NCBI GenBank assembly: GCA_902796005.1
Contig: CADBNF010000063.1
Coordinates: forward strand, 1 to 64,000
Source: an uncultured Lachnospiraceae bacterium
Lineage (GTDB): Bacteria; Bacillota; Clostridia; Lachnospirales; Lachnospiraceae
Length of the DNA: 64,000 nucleotides
Direction of reading: 5' to 3'
Shown: piece by piece, positions 34,015 to 42,831 of the stretch
Numbering within the stretch: position 1 is the stretch's first letter
Layout of the letters: every line of letters begins with the position of its first letter
The notes under the pieces: generated by a model
Databases searched by the model: none
The model's input: the letters and a program-made list of their open reading frames with translations, nothing else
Told to the model about the DNA's origin: nothing
Position numbers and translations under genes: made by a program

Positions 34015-35355
34015 TCAGGTGTTGTCCTGCTGGGTCAGGGCATCGATTGTTGCCTTATCCGCCAGGGTAATCCGGATGCTCATCTCCGAATACTCTCCGT
34101 TATCGGAACGCATCACCGTAAGCTCCACGGTTTCTCCGGCACCGTAATACTGCAGCACCGCCCGCAGGTCTTCGTAGCTTCTGATGCTTCTTCCCTCAAG
34201 CTCCACAAGGACATCGCCCTTCTTCAGGCCCGCCTCTTCCGCAGGTGAGCCGGCAATCACGTTGGTGACAGCCACGCCCATGGGCATGTTGTAGGTGGAG
34301 GAAACATCCGAGGTCACATCCGCGCAGTTGATGCCCAGATACCCGACCTGATCCTCGGGAACCACGTCCTTCGTGGTCAGGGCCATCAGTTCCTCCAGGA
34401 TAGGCTCCGCCTTGGCGATGGGAATGGCATAGCCCACGCCGTCCACGGTCACGCCGGAGGCGGTCATGGAGGACTTCGCCTCATTGATGCCCACAAGCTC
34501 GCCCCGCATGTTCAGAAGCGCGCCGCCGGAATTGCCGGAGTTGATGGCTGCATCTGTCTGAATCAGGCCGGAGGATACGAAGGGCTGGCCGTTGTTGTCC
34601 GTCAGGGTCAGGTCCCTGTTCAGGGCGCTGACGTAGCCGACGGTTACGGACTGGCCGTAGCCCAGGGCGTTGCCGATGGCGATAACCTGCTCGCCGAGCA
34701 CCAGGTCATCGGAATTACCCATGCCGATAACCCGGATGGCTGCTGCGGTTTCATCGGAAATATTGTCCAGCTTCACGCCGACCACCGCCAGGTCGCTTTC
34801 ATAATCCGTGCCCTTGACATAGGCTTCGCAGACGCTGGAGTCGATAAAGCCTACGGAAACGCTTTTCGCACCCTGCACCACATGGCTGTTGGTGGCGATG
34901 AGCAGCTCCTCATCGTTAATGCCGACGATTACGCCTGTACCGGCGCCTTCCACTTCATATTGTCTTGTGCCGTAGAAGAAGTCCCGCATCTCCTGGACGG
35001 ACACCGTGCCGATGGTTACCATGGAGCACATGGAGTTCTCAACCACTTCCGATACGGACAGGCCTTCCGTGTTGCTCAACGTGGTGCCGGAGGGCAGCTG
35101 CTCCGTTTCCTCCGTTCCCGTCGAATCGCTGTTCTGTGTCTTTGCTTCTATCGTACGTACCTTGTCATCCGCCTGCTGTATGGAAGCGGTGATGGTATTG
35201 CCCACATAATTCACCCCGAAGGTGACCCCGCCGGCCACCAGGCCGAAGAGGATGGCGCAGACCAGGGTTAATGCCACGGTCCTGCCTTTATTTGATTTTC
35301 TGCGGCTCACCGGCCGTTCCTGTTCCTGTCTTTCGCTGTTCATCTCGTCCTGCAT
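34015..35355 (-). CDS. htrA: HtrA/DegP-like serine protease with PDZ domain
   Basis: 446 residues from the ATG at 35355, which has AAAGGAG about 10 bases upstream; an ATG 7 codons earlier lacks a site. A basic cytosolic N-terminus is followed by one membrane span (about 27-50), then the trypsin-like domain outside. The triad is H158 (TNSHVVQGA), D188 (YESDLAV) and S276 (NSGNSGGAL). A PDZ domain at about 355-440 contains GSPAEEAGLKKGDVLVEL. It handles misfolded exported proteins. In Gram-positives it is often under envelope-stress control, but no operator was recognised here. Confidence 0.95.
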   Translation of the reverse strand: MQDEMNSERQEQERPVSRRKSNKGRTVALTLVCAILFGLVAGGVTFGVNYVGNTITASIQQADDKVRTIEAKTQNSDSTGTEETEQLPSGTTLSNTEGLSVSEVVENSMCSMVTIGTVSVQEMRDFFYGTRQYEVEGAGTGVIVGINDEELLIATNSHVVQGAKSVSVGFIDSSVCEAYVKGTDYESDLAVVGVKLDNISDETAAAIRVIGMGNSDDLVLGEQVIAIGNALGYGQSVTVGYVSALNRDLTLTDNNGQPFVSSGLIQTDAAINSGNSGGALLNMRGELVGINEAKSSMTASGVTVDGVGYAIPIAKAEPILEELMALTTKDVVPEDQVGYLGINCADVTSDVSSTYNMPMGVAVTNVIAGSPAEEAGLKKGDVLVELEGRSIRSYEDLRAVLQYYGAGETVELTVMRSDNGEYSEMSIRITLADKATIDALTQQDNT

Positions 35356-35403
35356 CTCTATATATTCTCCTTTCATGGATTTTTCTTTATCTATGAGAAG
35401 AAT

Positions 35404-35432
35404 ATAATAACCAAATGTGTTTATTTTGTTAA
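35404..35432 (-). promoter_or_regulatory. promoter of htrA
   Basis: TTAACA, 17 bases, TATTAT on the minus strand, about 50 bases before the start codon. Confidence 0.65.
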
Positions 35433-35473
35433 AAAAGTGAAATCCAATGATGAATTCTCACAGGAGAACAGCC

Positions 35474-37921
35474 TCAGTAATTTCTCCGCAGCGAGAAATC
35501 CTGGCTGTCCAGGGTCAGGTTCGGATTATAGTAGGGATCGCCGTCCCTTAAGATATCCGGCCATTTCGCCGCAAAGGTTTCGATTTCATGATTGAACCGG
35601 GCCACCTTTTCGGGAGAATCCTCCAGACCGCGGGATTTGGATTCGTAATGGTACAGCTCCGCGTAGGGGTTGTAAACAATGAGATAACCCTTTTCCCGTA
35701 TCTTCATGCACAGGTCAATGTCGTTGAAGGCCACGGCCAGGTCCTCGGAAAGGCCGCCCACCTCGTCAAATACGCTGCGCTTCACCAGGCAGCAGGCCGC
35801 GGTCACCGCGCTGTAATCCTGGGCGGAAATAATCCGGTGGAAATACCCGGTCACCCCCTTCGGATGCATGACAAAGCAGTGGCCGGCAATGCCGCCGAAG
35901 CCCACCACCACGCCGGCGTGCTGGATGCTGCCGTCGGGATAATACAGTCTTGCGCCGGTCATGCCCACATCCGGACGCATGCAGTACCCCAGGAGCTCCT
36001 CCAGGCAGTCCGGGTTGATCATTTCCGTATCGTTGTTCAGCAGGAGCAGGTATTCACCCTTCGCATAGGAGGCGCCGAAATTGTTGATGGCAGAGAAGTT
36101 GAAGCTTCCCTTGTAGTACACCATCTTCACCTTCGGGTTCTCCGCCTCCAGCTTTTTGTAAAAAGCGAAGGTTTCCTCCTCAGTACTGTTGTTCTCCACG
36201 ATGATGTATTCGTAATTGGTATAGGTGGACTTGCTCTCTATGCTGTCGATACACCGCTTCAGGTCGTCGGTATGATCCTTGTTGGGGATAATAATGGAAA
36301 TCAGCGGATCGTAAGGCCGGTGGTATTTCGTCCGGTAAAGGCCTGGATACTCACCCTTAAATACCTCGGCATCGATGCCGCACCGGTCATAGTGGGCCTG
36401 CACCGCCTTCCTTCCGGTCTCAAAGGCATATTCCTTGCTTTCCGGGTTGTCCGAGGTGGAGGCGGAATGGGTGCGCCAGTGGTAAAGCACCTTCGGCACA
36501 TGCAGGATGTGGTCCGTCTGCTCCACGCAGCGCAGGATCAGGTCGTAATCCTGGGCGCCCTCGTATTCCTCCCGCAGGTACCCCGCCTTGTCCAGGAGAG
36601 TTCTTTTCACCACGGACAGATGGCTGATATAGTTGACCGTCCGCAGCAGGTCAATGTTGAAGTCCGGCTTCATGTGGGGCTCGAAGAACTCCAGGGAGGT
36701 CACGTCCGTCTTGTCCTCATCGGTATAGATGAATTCACCCTCCGGGTTCCGGTTCAGGGCCTTTACCACCTCGAAAAGGGCATCCGGCGCCAGCTCGTCG
36801 TCGTGATCCGCAAAGGCGATGAATTCGCCTGCTGCCGCTTCGATGGCGGCATTGGTATTGGGCACGATGCGCAGCTGCCTGCCCGTATACACCACCCGGA
36901 TTCTTTCGTCCGAAGCGGTCAGGGCCTCAAGGGCTTCCGTTAAGGGGGAATTCTCCCCGCTGCCGTCGGACAGCACCAGCTCCCAGTTGGCGTAGGTCTG
37001 GGCCTTCACGGAATCCACCAGCCGGTCCAGGAACTCCTTCGGGGTCTTATACAGGGGCACAACCACAGAAATCAGGGGCTCCCGCTCAAACCGGGTCTGC
37101 TTCTGCTCTTCCAGCTCTTCGGGCGTGGGAATGTTGTGGGACCGCCATTCCATGTAGGGAATCGGCTCGTCCTTGCCCGAAAGCTTGCGCATGATTTTCT
37201 TCGGCAGGGCGGCAAGGCCGTTCTGTTTGACGAAACGGATGGTCTTTCCGATATTTTCAAAAAATTTCGCCGTCTTTACCGCGCCGGCCGCCATGGGAAT
37301 ATGCAGGCTTTCCTCTCCGCCGCCTTCACTGACCAGGTGCAGGGTTACGGAGGGAGAATGAATGTCGTTTATCATCAGGGAGAAGCCGCAGCGCTCGTCA
37401 ATGGCGCACTCCGGATAGGCCAGCTCCACATCCCCTCTTTTAAATCTGCGGCACTGGGCCAGCAGCAGGTCCCTGCCCTTGGCGTCCTCCGCTTTGATGT
37501 CCACATGGTTCCGGGAGGCCACCCAGCCGGTCACCGTGAGGGTATGCTTATCCTTGCGGATGATCTGTTCAATGAAATACTGGGGATCTCTGGGCTTTTT
37601 CCGCAGCACCTCGGCGCTGCAGGAAAACCATTTCTCCCTTGCGCCGCCCGTCACGGCATAGACGGTAAGCGCGCCGCCGGCGGCACTGCCCTCAGGCAGC
37701 TTTACCGTCACCAGGGCATTCATCAGTTCCTTCGCCTGGGCCATGTCGAACCGATCCTGGGAAAACAGCTCCTCCGATTCCTCAAGGGTGGTTTCCAGGG
37801 GCTTTCCCTCCAGCTCCGCCAGTACGGACGCATCCTTTTTCCAGATGCCGTATAAAAGCAGCAGACGGCTGTCCGTCAGGGAAAATCTGTCTTTTTGTAC
37901 TTCCGGTTTCACACTTGCCAT
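35474..37921 (-). CDS. large glycosyltransferase with two family-2 GT-A domains
   Basis: 815 residues. A first segment of about 270 residues has no recognised motif and may be a carbohydrate-binding or protein-contact domain. A GT2 domain follows, starting at LISVVVPLYKTPKEF, with ADHDDE as the likely metal/nucleotide motif, and then a second GT2 domain starting at LISIIIPNKDH, with LLNNDTEMI. The FNDIDLCMKIREKGY motif in the second is typical of rhamnosyltransferases of the rhamnan/capsule type. No membrane span is seen. Last gene of the rfbB-to-glycosyltransferase operon, so it probably builds the polymer that the ABC exporter carries. The linkages made cannot be told from sequence. Confidence 0.9.
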   Translation of the reverse strand: MASVKPEVQKDRFSLTDSRLLLLYGIWKKDASVLAELEGKPLETTLEESEELFSQDRFDMAQAKELMNALVTVKLPEGSAAGGALTVYAVTGGAREKWFSCSAEVLRKKPRDPQYFIEQIIRKDKHTLTVTGWVASRNHVDIKAEDAKGRDLLLAQCRRFKRGDVELAYPECAIDERCGFSLMINDIHSPSVTLHLVSEGGGEESLHIPMAAGAVKTAKFFENIGKTIRFVKQNGLAALPKKIMRKLSGKDEPIPYMEWRSHNIPTPEELEEQKQTRFEREPLISVVVPLYKTPKEFLDRLVDSVKAQTYANWELVLSDGSGENSPLTEALEALTASDERIRVVYTGRQLRIVPNTNAAIEAAAGEFIAFADHDDELAPDALFEVVKALNRNPEGEFIYTDEDKTDVTSLEFFEPHMKPDFNIDLLRTVNYISHLSVVKRTLLDKAGYLREEYEGAQDYDLILRCVEQTDHILHVPKVLYHWRTHSASTSDNPESKEYAFETGRKAVQAHYDRCGIDAEVFKGEYPGLYRTKYHRPYDPLISIIIPNKDHTDDLKRCIDSIESKSTYTNYEYIIVENNSTEEETFAFYKKLEAENPKVKMVYYKGSFNFSAINNFGASYAKGEYLLLLNNDTEMINPDCLEELLGYCMRPDVGMTGARLYYPDGSIQHAGVVVGFGGIAGHCFVMHPKGVTGYFHRIISAQDYSAVTAACCLVKRSVFDEVGGLSEDLAVAFNDIDLCMKIREKGYLIVYNPYAELYHYESKSRGLEDSPEKVARFNHEIETFAAKWPDILRDGDPYYNPNLTLDSQDFSLRRNY

Positions 37922-37971
37922 GTATCTTCTTCTTTCTTCGTCTTATTCACCGCTTCAAAAATACCCCGGCC

Positions 37972-38583
37972 TCAGTTGCTGGAGAACAGGCGGTACAGGG
38001 CCCACATAAAGCCCCAGATAAACCATTCCGCCAGCAGCAGGGAAATAAACCGCTCCACGTCAAAGCCTTTGGTCTGGGTGCGCATCACCAGCACGGCATC
38101 GTATTCCGTACCGGATACCAGCAGGGGCTCCTCTTCCCCCGCGCCGCCCTGGAAATAGAAAATCACACCGTCGGCCGGCGTACTGCCGGTCTGGGTAACC
38201 TCCAGGGTCAGGAGCCGGTCCTTACAGCCCGTAACCGGTCCCAGGAAGAAATCATGGACCTTACGGGGCCGGATCTCGGTACCGCTTTCCGTCTTCTGCG
38301 CCAGCACCTCACCGGTTTCGGCATCCTTTAACGTCACCGTGACCTGCGCGGCGGCGTAGCTGCCGGAAAGATTGGCTTTGAGCCCTACGGCGTCGATGGT
38401 ATCCTCCCGGGCGGTGAAGGTCTGGGAAAGATACTGTCCCTCCGTCATCACCGGCAGGGCCGTATAATTGGCGGTATTCACATTATTGTCATAAAGCCTG
38501 TGGGCTTTATAGGTATTTGCCAGGAACCAGGCCAGCAGCACCGTGCCGATGACTCCCAGAATTACCGGTAACTTTTTCTTCAT
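37972..38583 (-). CDS. bitopic membrane protein of unknown function in the polysaccharide operon
   Basis: 203 residues. One span lies at about residues 5-24 (VILGVIGTVLLAWFLANTY) and one near the end (LLLAEWFIWGFMWALYRLF). The stretch of about 145 residues between them, rich in Thr, Val and beta-type patterns, should lie outside the cell. No family recognised. It sits between the exporter ATPase and the glycosyltransferase with gaps of 16 and 50 bases, so it very likely takes part in polymer assembly or export. Confidence 0.75.
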   Translation of the reverse strand: MKKKLPVILGVIGTVLLAWFLANTYKAHRLYDNNVNTANYTALPVMTEGQYLSQTFTAREDTIDAVGLKANLSGSYAAAQVTVTLKDAETGEVLAQKTESGTEIRPRKVHDFFLGPVTGCKDRLLTLEVTQTGSTPADGVIFYFQGGAGEEEPLLVSGTEYDAVLVMRTQTKGFDVERFISLLLAEWFIWGFMWALYRLFSSN

Positions 38584-38599
38584 CTGTCAAAGCCTCGCC

Positions 38600-39334
38600 T
38601 TATTCTGCGTGATTGTATTCCTCACAGTAGATGGCGGAATCGCCGAAAGCCCGCATGTTGCCGTGCTCCAGCCAGACCACCTTGCTGCACAGGCTTTTCA
38701 CCTGTTCGATACTGTGGGAAACGAAAAGCAGGGTCGTCCCGTTATCCAGCATGTTTTTGATTCGTTTTTCGCATTTTTCCTGGAAACGGAAGTCACCTAC
38801 CGAAAGCACCTCGTCCACGATGAGGATATCCGGCTGCCCGATGGTGGCGATGGCAAAGGCCAGCCGGGAAATCATACCGGAGGAGAAATTCTTCACCTGG
38901 CTGTTCATGAAGGGCCCCAGCTCGGAAAATTCCACGATATCCTCATAGAAGCTTTCCATCTCCTTCCGGGAATGCCCCAGGATGGCGCCGTTTAAGAAAA
39001 CATTCTCCCTGGCGGTCAGATCGAAGTCGAAGCCCGCGCCCAGCTCAATAAGGGGCGCCATGCTGCCGTATACGCTGACGCTGCCGAGGGTCGGCTTCAT
39101 TACACCCGCGATAATCTTCAGCATGGTGCTCTTACCGCTGCCGTTTAAGCCGATAAGCCCCAGGGAATCTCCTCTTTCCACCTCGAAGCTCACGTCGTTC
39201 AGGGCGAAAAAGGTCTCCTTTTTCACCTGCCGCTTCAGGGATTTGATGATGTACTCCTTCAGGCTGTCCACCTTTTCGGAGGAAAGGGAGAACTGCATGG
39301 ATACATGATCCACCTTAACCATGATGTCTGCCAT
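38600..39334 (-). CDS. polysaccharide ABC exporter ATP-binding protein (Wzt/TagH-type)
   Basis: 244 residues from the ATG at 39334, which follows AAGGAGGGAAGT; 16 upstream in-frame codons belong to the end of the permease gene. Motifs: Walker A GLNGSGKSTMLK, a signature loop of the relaxed FSSGMISRLAF form typical of Wzt, TagH and RfbB exporters, Walker B ILIVDEVLSVGD. It ends near residue 244, so it lacks the extra C-terminal glycan-binding domain of longer Wzt proteins. It drives export of a lipid-linked polysaccharide with the permease encoded 10 bases upstream. Confidence 0.92.
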   Translation of the reverse strand: MADIMVKVDHVSMQFSLSSEKVDSLKEYIIKSLKRQVKKETFFALNDVSFEVERGDSLGLIGLNGSGKSTMLKIIAGVMKPTLGSVSVYGSMAPLIELGAGFDFDLTARENVFLNGAILGHSRKEMESFYEDIVEFSELGPFMNSQVKNFSSGMISRLAFAIATIGQPDILIVDEVLSVGDFRFQEKCEKRIKNMLDNGTTLLFVSHSIEQVKSLCSKVVWLEHGNMRAFGDSAIYCEEYNHAE

Positions 39335-39344
39335 ACTTCCCTCC

Positions 39345-40121
39345 TTATATATGCAGGATGAACTGGTCCTGCTTTTTCGCAAACAGGGCCAGGCCGATAA
39401 GCAGCATCACCGCGCTTTCCGCCAGGGCAATCAGAAGATGCGAGAGCTTGAAGACGGTGCCGTTGAGCATGACGTCCCGGTACATCATCAGGTAATTGGT
39501 GATGGGGTTGATCCGCACGATCTTATACAGCCAGGACGGCAGCAGGCTTAAGGCATAGATAACTGGGGTCAGGTACATCAGGCCGGTGGTGAATACGCCG
39601 TACAGATGCATGATGTCCCGGAATTTGACGGTGATGGTGGCCAGCACCAGCCCCAGCCCCAGGCAGAATATGACCAGCAGCACCAGAGGAATGGGGAAAA
39701 GCACGATGGTCCAGTGGATTTCCACGCCCGTGGCAATCATAACGATGAGCAGGGCGCAGTGGGAAGCCAGCACATTGATGAGGCTGGACATAATCCTGGA
39801 CAGCACGAACATGTATTTGGGAATATATACCTTCTTAAGCAGAGAGGCATTATTCAGAATGGCCGACATGGCAGAGGAGGTGGATTCGGAATAAAAATTG
39901 TAAATCACCTGGCCGCTTAAGATGTAGACCGGATAGTTTTCAATATCAAATTTGAACAGGTTTGAAAAAACGATGGACAGAATGACCATCATTAAAAGGG
40001 GATTCAGCAATGTCCACAGAACCCCCAGCACAGATTTCCTGTATTTTGTTTTAACATCCCTCTCCACCAGCTCAGTGAGGAGAGGGATGAATTTTTTGAA
40101 ATTTTCGATGTATTTTGACAC
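39345..40121 (-). CDS. polysaccharide ABC exporter permease (Wzm/TagG-type, ABC-2)
   Basis: 258 residues with six predicted spans. An N-terminal amphipathic region, LVERDVKTKYRKSVLGVLW, precedes span 1; this motif is characteristic of Wzm/TagG. It forms the channel that flips the undecaprenyl-linked polymer across the membrane. It lies 20 bases after rfbC and 10 bases before the ATPase gene. Confidence 0.92.
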   Translation of the reverse strand: MSKYIENFKKFIPLLTELVERDVKTKYRKSVLGVLWTLLNPLLMMVILSIVFSNLFKFDIENYPVYILSGQVIYNFYSESTSSAMSAILNNASLLKKVYIPKYMFVLSRIMSSLINVLASHCALLIVMIATGVEIHWTIVLFPIPLVLLVIFCLGLGLVLATITVKFRDIMHLYGVFTTGLMYLTPVIYALSLLPSWLYKIVRINPITNYLMMYRDVMLNGTVFKLSHLLIALAESAVMLLIGLALFAKKQDQFILHI

Positions 40122-40141
40122 AGGCGTGCCTCTTCGCTTTC

Positions 40142-40717
40142 TTATGATCTCGTCTGTGCTTCCCGGTAGGCGGCAAAGCCGGGCCAGCGCTGATCCTTCT
40201 CGGAGATGATCAGGTCTTCCCTGGTCATGCCCTCGGGCAGGGGCCAGCGGATGCCGATCTCCGGGTCGTCGAAGGCGATGCCGCCCTCATCGTTCCCGTG
40301 ATAGAAATCGGTGCATTTGTAGGCAAATTCCGCATAATCGGAAAGCACCAGGAAGCCGTGGGCAAAATTCTTCGGGATGAAAAACTGCTTTTTATTCTCG
40401 GCGGAAAGCACCACCCCGTGCCACTGGCCGAAGGTGGGGGAGCCTTCCCGCAAATCCACCGCTACGTCGAACACTTCTCCGGTAAGCACGCGCACCAGCT
40501 TGTCCTGGGGGAAGTTAATCTGGAAATGCAGACCCCTTAAGACGCCCTTCCTGGAGGCGGACTGGTTGTCCTGCACAAAGACCTCGGGAATGCCGGCCTC
40601 CTTGTAGGCTTCATAATGGTAGGTTTCCATGAAGTAGCCCCGCTCATCCGGAAATACGGTGGGGGTAATGATCTTTACGCCTTCAATACCGCAGGTTTCT
40701 ACGGTTATCTTTCCCAT
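40142..40717 (-). CDS. rfbC: dTDP-4-dehydrorhamnose 3,5-epimerase
   Basis: 191 residues, a single cupin domain. The catalytic His lies in LRGLHFQ; KLVRVLTGEVFDVAVDLR and the tyrosine-bearing FAYKCTDFY match RfbC/RmlC. It converts dTDP-4-keto-6-deoxyglucose to dTDP-4-keto-L-rhamnose, the third step of dTDP-rhamnose synthesis. It is encoded 15 bases after rfbA. Confidence 0.95.
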   Translation of the reverse strand: MGKITVETCGIEGVKIITPTVFPDERGYFMETYHYEAYKEAGIPEVFVQDNQSASRKGVLRGLHFQINFPQDKLVRVLTGEVFDVAVDLREGSPTFGQWHGVVLSAENKKQFFIPKNFAHGFLVLSDYAEFAYKCTDFYHGNDEGGIAFDDPEIGIRWPLPEGMTREDLIISEKDQRWPGFAAYREAQTRS

Positions 40718-40732
40718 ATTCCAGCTTCCTCC

Positions 40733-41605
40733 TTAACCCAGACCGTTGGCAACATCTACAAGATACTGGCCGTAGGCGGTTTTTAACAGCGGCTGCGCCA
40801 GGGCAAGCAGCTGTTCCCTGTCGATAAAGCCTCTCTTGTAGGCAATCTCCTCGATGCAGGAAATATACAGTCCCTGCCGCTTCTGGAAGGTGGAGACAAA
40901 GTTTGCCGCATCGATAAGGGAATCGTGGCTGCCCGTATCCAGCCAGGCAAAGCCGCGGCCGAGGGTTTCCACATACAGGGTGCCCCTGCGGAGGTATTCG
41001 TTGTTGACGGAGGTGATTTCAATCTCGCCTCTGGCGGAGGGTTTGACGTTCTTCGCAATCTCCACCACGTCATTGTCATAGAAATACAGGCCGGGAACCG
41101 CGTAATTGGACTTCGGATGCTCGGGCTTCTCCTCGATGGAGATGGCCTTGCCGTTCTCGTCGAATTCCACCACGCCGAATTCCCTGGGATCCTTTACATA
41201 ATAGCCGAAAATGGTGGCGCCTTCCTTGCGGGAAGCGGCCTGCAGGAGAACTCTGGAAAAGCTCTGCCCGTAGAAAATATTGTCGCCGAGCACCAGAGCC
41301 ACGCTGTCATTTCCGATAAATTCCTCTCCGACAATAAAGGCGTCCGCCAGTCCCCGCGGGGTTTCCTGCACCTTGTAGGAGAAGGAAAGGCCCAGCTGGC
41401 TGCCGTCTCCCAGGAGCTCCTGGAACACCGGCAGGTCTCTTCTCGTGGAGATAATCAGGATCTCCCGGATGCCGGCCAGCATCAGGGTGGACAGGGGATA
41501 GTAGATCATGGGTTTGTCGTAAATCGGCATGATTTGTTTGGAAATTGCCTTGGTCAGGGGATAAAGACGGGTGCCGGCGCCGCCGGCCAGAATAATGCCC
41601 TTCAT
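40733..41605 (-). CDS. rfbA: glucose-1-phosphate thymidylyltransferase
   Basis: 290 residues. N-terminal nucleotidyltransferase signature [16 protein letters not shown], followed by [27 protein letters not shown] and [15 protein letters not shown] are also typical of RfbA/RmlA. It makes dTDP-glucose, the first step of dTDP-rhamnose synthesis. The start overlaps the rfbB stop as ATGA, so the two are translationally coupled. Confidence 0.96.
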   Translation of the reverse strand: MKGIILAGGAGTRLYPLTKAISKQIMPIYDKPMIYYPLSTLMLAGIREILIISTRRDLPVFQELLGDGSQLGLSFSYKVQETPRGLADAFIVGEEFIGNDSVALVLGDNIFYGQSFSRVLLQAASRKEGATIFGYYVKDPREFGVVEFDENGKAISIEEKPEHPKSNYAVPGLYFYDNDVVEIAKNVKPSARGEIEITSVNNEYLRRGTLYVETLGRGFAWLDTGSHDSLIDAANFVSTFQKRQGLYISCIEEIAYKRGFIDREQLLALAQPLLKTAYGQYLVDVANGLG

Positions 41606-42681
41606 GCTTTATACATCTCCTCGTAATATTTCTGGTAATCGCCGCTGGTCACGTTCTTCATCCATTCGGCATGGTCCAGATACCATTCGATGGTCTTGCG
41701 GATGCCCTCTGCAAACATGGTTTCCGGATACCAGCCTACCTCGGCCTTGATTTTATCCGGCGCAATGGCATATCTTCTGTCATGGCCCTTACGGTCCGTA
41801 ACATAGGTAATCAGGCTTTCGTTCACCGCGGCCTTCCTGGGATCGCCCTCCGGAAGCTTTTCCGCGACGATTTCGATAATCAGCTTCACGATTTCGATGT
41901 TCTGCTTCTCGTTGTGGCCGCCGATGTTGTAGGTCTGGCCCAGCCGGCCCTTCTCCTGCACCATATCGATGCCCTTGCAGTGATCCTCCACGTACAGCCA
42001 GTCACGGACGTTCTTCCCGTCGCCGTAGACGGGCAGGGATTTGCCGTGCAGAGCGTTGTTGATCATGAGGGGAATCAGCTTTTCCGGGAACTGGTAGGGA
42101 CCGTAGTTGTTGCTGCAGTTGGTGATGTTCGCCGGGAAGCCGTAGGTATCGATGTAGGCCTTTACCATGAAATCGGAGCTGGCCTTGCTGGCGGAATAGG
42201 GGCTGTGGGGATCGTAGGGCGTGGTTTCGTAGAAATACTCGCCCTCCTTCTCCAGGGAGCCGTAAACCTCATCCGTGGAAACATGCAGGAACTTGTGATC
42301 CGGCCTGAAGCTGCCGTCCGGAAGCTCCCAGGCTGCCTTCGCCGCATTGAGCATGGTCAGCGTTCCCAGAACATTGGTTTTCACGAAAACGTCGGGATTC
42401 CTGATGCTTCTGTCCACGTGGCTTTCCGCGGCAAAATGCACCACCCGCTGGATATCGTTTTCCTCGAAAATCCGGTTCACGGCTTCGCTGTCGCAGACAT
42501 CAGCCTTCACGAAGGTGTAGTTCGGCAGATTTTCCACGTCCTTGAGGTTTTCCAGGTTGCCCGCGTAGGTCAGCTTGTCAAGATTGATAATCCGGATTTC
42601 CTCTCCGTATTTTTTAAACATGTAATGAATATAGTTGGAGCCGATGAAACCGGCGCCGCCCGTTACAAGATAAGTACGCAT
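41602..42681 (-). CDS. rfbB: dTDP-glucose 4,6-dehydratase
   Basis: 359 residues from the ATG at 42681, 8 bases after AAAGGA; a GTG two codons earlier is possible. Extended SDR with [14 protein letters not shown] (NAD loop), STDEVYGSL (catalytic Thr-Asp-Glu) and YSASKASSD (YxxxK). It performs the second step of dTDP-rhamnose synthesis. First gene of the polysaccharide operon, directly behind the promoter. Confidence 0.96.
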   Translation of the reverse strand: MRTYLVTGGAGFIGSNYIHYMFKKYGEEIRIINLDKLTYAGNLENLKDVENLPNYTFVKADVCDSEAVNRIFEENDIQRVVHFAAESHVDRSIRNPDVFVKTNVLGTLTMLNAAKAAWELPDGSFRPDHKFLHVSTDEVYGSLEKEGEYFYETTPYDPHSPYSASKASSDFMVKAYIDTYGFPANITNCSNNYGPYQFPEKLIPLMINNALHGKSLPVYGDGKNVRDWLYVEDHCKGIDMVQEKGRLGQTYNIGGHNEKQNIEIVKLIIEIVAEKLPEGDPRKAAVNESLITYVTDRKGHDRRYAIAPDKIKAEVGWYPETMFAEGIRKTIEWYLDHAEWMKNVTSGDYQKYYEEMYKA

Positions 42682-42722
42682 AAACACGTTCCTTTCAGTA
42701 TTTTTATTTTAACCGGCTTTTC

Positions 42723-42751
42723 ATTATATCATCTGGATGGGAATAATGCAA
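42723..42751 (-). promoter_or_regulatory. promoter of the rhamnose/polysaccharide operon
   Basis: TTGCAT, 17 bases, TATAAT on the minus strand, about 40 bases before rfbB. Confidence 0.85.
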
Positions 42752-42766
42752 TCAGTTAAAAAGGCT

Positions 42767-42799
42767 TCCCTGTCAAAGGGAAGCCTTTTCCGCCCGTTC
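42767..42799 (-). terminator. terminator of the CotH/GBS_Bsp operon
   Basis: AAAAGGCTTCCC, loop, GGGAAGCCTTTT with a T run on the minus strand. It separates the wall-protein operon from the polysaccharide operon. Confidence 0.9.
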
Positions 42800-42831
42800 T
42801 TTTCTTTTTTTATACAAATGGAAAACCGGGC

